Shown here piece after piece: positions 59,425-64,000 of a DNA stretch of 64,000 bases. The notes under the pieces were generated by a model. The model was not told where the DNA came from. It did no database searches and was given only the letters and a program-made list of their open reading frames with translations. Source of the stretch: Myxococcales bacterium (lineage in GTDB: Bacteria > Myxococcota_A > Polyangia > Haliangiales > Haliangiaceae); contig JADJGV010000006.1 of the NCBI GenBank assembly GCA_016707895.1, positions 398,319 through 462,318 on the forward strand, in the 5' to 3' direction. How positions within the stretch are numbered: the stretch's first letter is position 1; each line of letters begins with the position of its first letter. Made by a program: the position numbers and the translations under genes.

Positions 59425-60360
59425 ATGGCACAACCAGCCCTGGCCGAGGTTCGCGTGTCCTGTCCGGCGTGTGGTGGTGCGATCCATCCCATCGCCGGGC
59501 GCTGCAAGCACTGCAAGGCCGACCTGGTGACCGCCCGCGGCGGCGCCACCGCCGCGATGGGATCGGTGATCCAGCTCGGCTCGCTGGCGGCGGCGCCGAG
59601 CGGCCCGCCCCCCGGCCTGCCGTCGGGCCCGGCGGCGTTGGCCGGCAACGGCAACGGCCTGCCCACCGTCGCGGCCGCCGCCGGCCCACCGGTGATCATC
59701 GCCGCCGCGCCGGCCGCGCGCCGCCCATCGACGTGGCGGCGGCGCTGGCCGCTCCTGGTCGCGGCGATCGCCGCGGTGGCGATCCTCGCGAGCCTGGCGA
59801 TCCTGCTGTTCAGCGGCGACGACAAGAAGCCGCACCGCCGGCGCGCGCTGGGCCCGGCGCCCGAGCGCATGCAGACCGATCAGCTGCCGACCGATCCGTG
59901 GCAGGGCCGCGGCACCGGCGCGCCGCCCAACCCCGATCAGATGCAGCCGATCCCGGGCACGCCGCCGCCCGACATCGCGCCCGGCGGCGGCGCCGCCGAT
60001 CCCGACCTGCCGCAGATCGCCCCGCCGCAGCTCAACCCGCCGTCGCCCCCGGCGGGCGGCGGCACCGCCGGCAGCGTCGACACCGTCGACGAGTTCGTCA
60101 GCGAGGCGGTCGACGCCGCGTGCCGGCGCCTCGCGACCTGCTGGGGCGGCCCCTCCGCCGCCTCGACCTGCGAGGAGATCAAGCTGCTCACGTCGCAGGG
60201 CCTGGCCGCCTCGGCTGGGTGCCCGCAGTTCGACGCGAGCGCGGCGCAGCAGTGCGTCCGCCAGCTGAGCCTGATCCCGTGCCCCGACGAGGGCGTGCCG
60301 CTGCCCGAGCTGCTCGGGATGGTGGCCGGCCTCGACGCTTGCATGCGCACGTGCCAGTGA
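59425..60360 (+). CDS. Zinc-ribbon membrane protein with extracytoplasmic Cys-rich domain
   Basis: The 311-residue protein begins with a Cys4 zinc ribbon (CPACGGAIHPIAGRCKHC), then a low-complexity Pro/Ala linker, one membrane segment (WPLLVAAIAAVAILASLAIL) and a Cys-rich periplasmic domain (ACRRLATCWGG, CEEIKLL, GCPQF, CVRQLSLIPC, CMRTC). The zinc-ribbon plus single helix layout is a common myxobacterial membrane-protein format. No function is recognised. The start has the ribosome site GGGAAGAG. The lipoprotein that follows overlaps its stop. Confidence 0.65.
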   Translation: MAQPALAEVRVSCPACGGAIHPIAGRCKHCKADLVTARGGATAAMGSVIQLGSLAAAPSGPPPGLPSGPAALAGNGNGLPTVAAAAGPPVIIAAAPAARRPSTWRRRWPLLVAAIAAVAILASLAILLFSGDDKKPHRRRALGPAPERMQTDQLPTDPWQGRGTGAPPNPDQMQPIPGTPPPDIAPGGGAADPDLPQIAPPQLNPPSPPAGGGTAGSVDTVDEFVSEAVDAACRRLATCWGGPSAASTCEEIKLLTSQGLAASAGCPQFDASAAQQCVRQLSLIPCPDEGVPLPELLGMVAGLDACMRTCQ

Positions 60361-61373
60361 GCCGCACCGTCGCGATCCACGTCGCGCTGGCGACCGTCGC
60401 GCTGGCGGCGTGCGGCGGCAAGAAGCGCACGCCGCCGCCGCCGCCGCCCGTCGACGCCGCGATGGAGGTCGGCCCGGTGGTCCACGATCTCGGCAGCCGG
60501 CCGCCCGCGCTCGACGAGCCGCACCCGCCGATGCCCAGGGAGGTGCGGGCCACGCTCCTGGAGCCAGGCGCCGCGCCGCGCGCGGTGCGCCGCTACGCGC
60601 TGGTCGCCGGGCCCGAGCGCACGCTCACCGTGCGCGCCGAGGTCACGATCCACCGCTTCCAGCTCGGCGCCTGGACCGGGCCCACCGCGCTGCCGGCGGT
60701 CACCGACGGCTTCGCCTACGTCGTCGCGCCGACCGCCGCCGGCGCGACGCTGGCGCTGCGCGGCCTGCCGGGCACCGTCGCCGCCGACGCGCCCGCGACC
60801 GCCGCCGCCACCGACGAGCTGACCGCGCGCTGGCGGGCGCTGCTCGAGCGGCGCCGCGTCACCGCCGCGCTCGACGCCAGCGGCCGCCTCGCCGACGCGC
60901 GCTTCGAGGACGATCCCGGCGCCGCCCGCCCCGACGTCGAGCTCGCCACCGACGAGCTGCACCAGCGGCTGCTGGCGGTGATGGTGCCGTGGCCGGCCGA
61001 GCCGATCGGCGTCGGCGCCCGCTGGCGCGTCGTCACGCTCGTGCGCATCGGCGGCGCCTACGTCAAGCAGACCGCGATCTACCAGCTGACCGCGCTCGAC
61101 GGCGCGCGCGCGACCGTCGCGGTCGAGCTGACCCGGCTGGCCGAGCGCCAGCTGCTAGCGCTCGACGGGCTGCCGGCCGGCGCCGAGGCGGAGCTGATCG
61201 GGCTGGTGCGCACCCAGGTCGGGACGGTCACCGTCGACCTCGGCGCGCCGCTGCCGGTGGCCGGGCGCTTCGAGACCACGCTGTCGAGCCACGCCCAGTT
61301 TCGCGCCGGCGCCGCGCCGCCGCTCGACGAGGTCGCCGACGATCGCGCGGTGCTGACGCTCAGCGGCGGCTGA
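60357..61373 (+). CDS. Lipoprotein, function unknown
   Basis: The 338-residue precursor starts at GTG 60357, overlapping the upstream stop (GTGA). It has a lipobox (VALATVALAAC), a Pro-rich linker and a beta-rich domain containing ALVAGPERTLTVRAEVTIHR and ELTARWRALLERRRVTAALD. No domain family is recognised. Co-expression with the zinc-ribbon membrane protein suggests a shared envelope function. Confidence 0.55.
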   Translation: MSRTVAIHVALATVALAACGGKKRTPPPPPPVDAAMEVGPVVHDLGSRPPALDEPHPPMPREVRATLLEPGAAPRAVRRYALVAGPERTLTVRAEVTIHRFQLGAWTGPTALPAVTDGFAYVVAPTAAGATLALRGLPGTVAADAPATAAATDELTARWRALLERRRVTAALDASGRLADARFEDDPGAARPDVELATDELHQRLLAVMVPWPAEPIGVGARWRVVTLVRIGGAYVKQTAIYQLTALDGARATVAVELTRLAERQLLALDGLPAGAEAELIGLVRTQVGTVTVDLGAPLPVAGRFETTLSSHAQFRAGAAPPLDEVADDRAVLTLSGG

Positions 61374-61413
61374 GCGCCGCAGGCGTCTCGCGTATTGGGT
61401 GGGGGCCCCGCGG

Positions 61414-61439
61414 GGGAGGGCTTGTCGACAAGCCCTCCC
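61414..61439. repeat. 26-bp perfect palindrome with TGTCGACA core
   Basis: An uninterrupted 13+13 inverted repeat, beginning GGGAGGGCTTGTCGA. With GTCTCGCGTAT at 61384 it repeats the element at 42143-42206. It lies 93 bp after one gene and 27 bp before the GTPase gene, so it may also stop transcription. Confidence 0.65.
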
Positions 61440-61466
61440 GAAGGCAAGTGTGAAAGACTCGCCGCG

Positions 61467-62468
61467 ATGCGCGACGCCCGCCTGCCGGTCACGGTGCTCA
61501 CCGGCTTCCTCGGCGCCGGCAAGACCACGCTCCTGAACCGACTGCTGGCGACGCCGGCGTTCGCGGGCACGGCGGTCCTGATCAACGAGGTCGGCGCGGT
61601 CGCGATCGATCACCACCTCGTGCGCGACGTGCGCGGCGACGCGATCGTGCTCGGCTCGGGCTGCGTGTGCTGCACCGTCGCCGGCGATCTGGTGCGGGCG
61701 CTGGCCGAGCTGCGCGCGCAGCTCGATCGCGGCGAGCTGCCGGCGATCGATCGGGTCGTGCTCGAGACCAGCGGCGTCGCCGATCCCACCGGCGTGATCG
61801 CGACGCTGGTGCAGCATCCGCTCCTGGCCCGCGCCTACCGCCCGCACGCGGTGGTGACCGTGGTCGGCGCGGTCGACGGCGCCGCGACGCTGGCCCGCCA
61901 CCGCGAGGCCGCGCTGCAGGTGGCGCTGGCCGATCGGATCATCGTCACCAAGACCGACCTCGCCGATCCGGCGCCGACGGTCGCGGCGATCCGCGCCCGC
62001 CACCCGGCGGTGCCGATCGTCCACGCCGCCACCGACGACGTCGATCGCGCGCTCACCGCGGTGGCCGCGGTCCACGCCGACGACGGCGCCGCGCTGGCCC
62101 ACTGGCTGCGCGCCGCCACCGCGCGGCCGGTCGGCGCCGCCGCGCCGCACGGCGAGCTGATCACCGACGTCGCGTGCTTCGCCGAGCCGGTGCGGATGGG
62201 GCCGCTCGCGCTGTGGCTGTCGCTGATGACGCAGGTGCACGGCGGCGCGCTCTTGCGCGTGAAGGGGCTGGTCGCCGTCGTCGGCGAGACCGCGCCGGTG
62301 GTGCTCCACAGCGTCGGCCACGTCGTCCACCCGGCCGCGCAGCTCGCGGCCTGGCCCGACGACGATCACCGTACCCGCCTGGTGTTCATCGCCCGCGGCA
62401 TGACCGCGGCGACGCTGCGTTCGCTGCTGGTGAACCTGGGCGAGACCCTGGGCCAGCCGCTGGAGTGA
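61467..62468 (+). CDS. COG0523 (CobW/P47K-type) GTPase metallochaperone
   Basis: The 333-residue protein has LTGFLGAGKTTLLNRLL (Walker A), the metal-binding GCVCC motif (CxCC), LETSGVADP and VTKTDLAD (guanine specificity). The C-terminal CobW_C-like domain includes ITDVACFAEPVRMGPLALWL. COG0523 proteins deliver Zn, Co or Fe to client enzymes. Genes that might indicate the metal (Zur box, cobalamin genes) are not seen nearby. Confidence 0.92.
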   Translation: MRDARLPVTVLTGFLGAGKTTLLNRLLATPAFAGTAVLINEVGAVAIDHHLVRDVRGDAIVLGSGCVCCTVAGDLVRALAELRAQLDRGELPAIDRVVLETSGVADPTGVIATLVQHPLLARAYRPHAVVTVVGAVDGAATLARHREAALQVALADRIIVTKTDLADPAPTVAAIRARHPAVPIVHAATDDVDRALTAVAAVHADDGAALAHWLRAATARPVGAAAPHGELITDVACFAEPVRMGPLALWLSLMTQVHGGALLRVKGLVAVVGETAPVVLHSVGHVVHPAAQLAAWPDDDHRTRLVFIARGMTAATLRSLLVNLGETLGQPLE

Positions 62469-62472
62469 CCTG

Positions 62473-62643
62473 TCAGCGCGGGCTGGTGATGCTGATCGGC
62501 GCGAGGGTCGCGCCGCGGGCGCTCTGCGCGAGCGCGCCGAGGCCGAGGGTCGCGAGCACGGCCAGGGCCACCGAGAACGCGAGGTCGCGGTGGGTGCGGG
62601 TGCGCTGACGACGGACGATTTGATCGAGGCGTTGCGTGTCCAT
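62473..62643 (-). CDS. Small single-pass membrane protein
   Basis: The 56-residue frame MDTQRLDQIVRRQRTRTHRD is followed by one hydrophobic segment (LAFSVALAVLATLGLGALA) and a short polar tail. It ends 5 bp from the convergent GTPase gene. No family is recognised; codon use and composition look coding. Confidence 0.5.
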   Translation of the reverse strand: MDTQRLDQIVRRQRTRTHRDLAFSVALAVLATLGLGALAQSARGATLAPISITSPR

Positions 62644-63049
62644 GCCGCCGCTGCATTGCGAACCCTGGACCAACGCCGCGATCGCCGCCGAGCCGGCGTC
62701 CCTCGACGCGGCGTCGCGCAGTTGCGAGGGCGAACGTCGTCGCGGGGCGACTGAACGTCGTTTCTCGACGACGATCGTGCGTGTCGTGGGACGCGACCCT
62801 GCGACACTTGCGCGGTCGCACCGTGCGCGGCCCCGGACATCGCTGTCACGGCACCCTGGTCTGACCGCGCAACTACGCGGAACTCATCGGTCGCACCGGA
62901 CGCTCGAGTCGCCGGCGAGTGGGCGCGCCAGGACAGGCGGGCACGGCGACGAGGTGTGAAGGCGAATCCAGCGCACCGACACGTGGTCGCAGCGAGCGCC
63001 CGCGCGCACCTGCCGCCACGCGCTCGCGCACCCCCGAACGCCTCGCGGC
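62644..63049. other. 406-bp gap without a recognisable gene
   Basis: No convincing coding frame. It contains short repeats (GAACGTCGT twice near 62740-62775, a CGTCG/CGACG hairpin beside them) and presumably the promoter of the small membrane protein and the end of the mutS2 operon. Confidence 0.4.
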
Positions 63050-64000
63050 TCAGCCGTCTTTCAGCAGCACCACGGTCACGCCGTCGCCACCCTCGTTGCC
63101 CTCGCCGGGCCGCGCCGACTTCACCGCCGGGTGCCGCTTGACGTGCTCGCGCACCGCGGCCCGCAGCGCGCCGGTGCCGTGGCCGTGCAGGACGAAGATC
63201 GCGTCACGCCCCGTGAGCAGCGCCTCGTCGAGGAAGCGATCGAGGTCGGTGATGGTCTCGTCGACCCGCTTGCCGCGCACGTCGAGCGTGGTCGACGGCG
63301 TGCGCGCCCCGGCCTTGGCCGGATCGGTGCCGTCGACGATCGCCACCGCCGGCGTCGGCGTCGGCGTGCTGGGTGGCGCCTTGCGCTCGCGCGCCACCGC
63401 GGCCCCGGCCTGCTTGTGGGTGTCGACCAGCACCTCGGCCAGATCGACCAGCGCGTGCATCGCGCCGAGCTGCACCGGCACCTTGCCGCGCTCCGGCGCG
63501 CCGGCCACGACGCCGCGGCCGCGCAGCGACGGCACGATGACCGGCGTCCCCGGCGTGAGCTCGCCGTCGCGCGCCGCGCGGCCCGGCGGCAGCGGCGGCT
63601 TGGGCTCGTGGCGCGACACCTGCGTGCCGACCTGCACCAGCTGGCGCCGCGCCTGCTGGACGTCGGCCTGGCGCGCCGCCCGCTCCTTGCGGCGCAGCTC
63701 GAGCCGCACCCGCTCGGCCTCGGCCCGGGCCTCGCGCAGCGCGCCCAGCGCCTCGCTGTGGGTGCGCACGTGCTCGCGATCGCCGGTGGCCCGCGCGCGG
63801 TCGCGCGCGATCCGCGACGCCTGGCGATCGGCCTCGACCGCCTCGAGCTCGGCCAGGAGCGCCACCCGCTCCTCCTCGATGCGCCGCTGCTGATCGGCCA
63901 CCGAGGCCAGCAGCCGCTCGACGCTCATGCCGACGTCGCCGAGGATCACGCCGGCGCGATCGACGACCTCGGCCGGCAGCCCGACCCGGCGCGCGACCAC
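63050..64000 (-). CDS. mutS2: Endonuclease MutS2, C-terminal part (5' partial)
   Basis: The frame is open to the window edge. ARRVGLPAEVVDRAGVILGD matches the region after the MutS2 ATPase, a coiled coil follows (RRIEEERVALLAELEAVEAD) and the C-terminus is the Smr nuclease domain (LDVRGKRVDETITDLDRFLD; LHGHGTGALRAAVREHVKRH). Only about the last 40% of a normal MutS2 is inside the window. MutS2 acts on branched DNA and, in some bacteria, on collided ribosomes; the MutS core with the P-loop lies beyond the edge. Confidence 0.9.
   Translation of the reverse strand: MVARRVGLPAEVVDRAGVILGDVGMSVERLLASVADQQRRIEEERVALLAELEAVEADRQASRIARDRARATGDREHVRTHSEALGALREARAEAERVRLELRRKERAARQADVQQARRQLVQVGTQVSRHEPKPPLPPGRAARDGELTPGTPVIVPSLRGRGVVAGAPERGKVPVQLGAMHALVDLAEVLVDTHKQAGAAVARERKAPPSTPTPTPAVAIVDGTDPAKAGARTPSTTLDVRGKRVDETITDLDRFLDEALLTGRDAIFVLHGHGTGALRAAVREHVKRHPAVKSARPGEGNEGGDGVTVVLLKDG

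Noticed and set aside
62636..62959. Plus-strand coding frame in the 62.6-63.0 kb gap
   Set aside because: Composition is not protein-like and no ribosome site or motif supports it.

Overview
The window is very GC-rich chromosomal DNA with tightly packed genes, many 4-bp ATGA/GTGA overlaps and frequent GTG starts. Eukaryote-like Ser/Thr kinases (one fused to an AAA ATPase and TPR-like region), numerous lipoproteins, an Asp/Ala-rich linker before MopE-like metal-binding motifs, a VIT/vWA protein under an ECF sigma factor and a RAYT-type transposase point to a myxobacterium-like member of Myxococcota, probably near Haliangium/Kofleriaceae. That placement is inferred from gene content. No rRNA, tRNA, CRISPR array or phage was seen. 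Three genes (a radical SAM gene near 7690, prs near 18390, secG near 36184) carry apparent single-base frameshifts, so residual assembly errors are possible.

Region 1-8.4 kb is a radical-SAM island. Four genes carry five cluster-binding radical SAM domains plus two decayed halves that keep only a C-terminal cysteine tail; one protein joins a B12-binding-like domain to two complete radical SAM domains. A DUF4291 gene and a secreted TIMP/netrin-like protein sit among them. No substrate or precursor peptide is evident, and this is the best candidate for an undescribed pathway.

Region 8.4-15.3 kb holds a MopE-like lipoprotein, a GNAT acetyltransferase, a beta-barrel protein, a Lon-like protease and a RAYT transposase. 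Copies of a REP-like repeat flank the RAYT, supply its stop codon, abut two other stop codons and interrupt the GNAT gene in frame. Region 15.3-21.6 kb is an NAD-salvage regulon: nrtR, nadE, prs and nicotinate phosphoribosyltransferase in one operon, with a divergent PfkB sugar kinase sharing a palindromic operator. A plausible flow is ribose to ribose-5-phosphate to PRPP to nicotinate mononucleotide to NAD, with NrtR as the sensor.

Region 21.6-35.7 kb has a GT-C-like membrane protein, a three-subunit xanthine-dehydrogenase-type molybdoenzyme with a membrane partner, an aldo/keto-reductase fold lacking its catalytic tetrad, a propeller-like protein, a giant kinase, a small serine hydrolase and a methyltransferase. 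Region 35.7-42.1 kb has secG, dapF, a fluoride riboswitch ahead of a CLC-F-type transporter, a lipoprotein and an MFS transporter. Region 42.2-49.9 kb has a Ski2-like helicase, a DUF222/HNH endonuclease with an upstream array of TGTCCG inverted repeats, a DraRnl-type RNA ligase, two lipoproteins and a polytopic membrane protein. Region 50-57.4 kb is an ECF sigma factor with a 1788-residue FecR/VIT/vWA/TPR-like envelope protein and a divergent TonB-like protein. The remainder has a kinase, a metallophosphoesterase, two envelope proteins, a COG0523 GTPase, a small membrane protein and the C-terminal part of MutS2.
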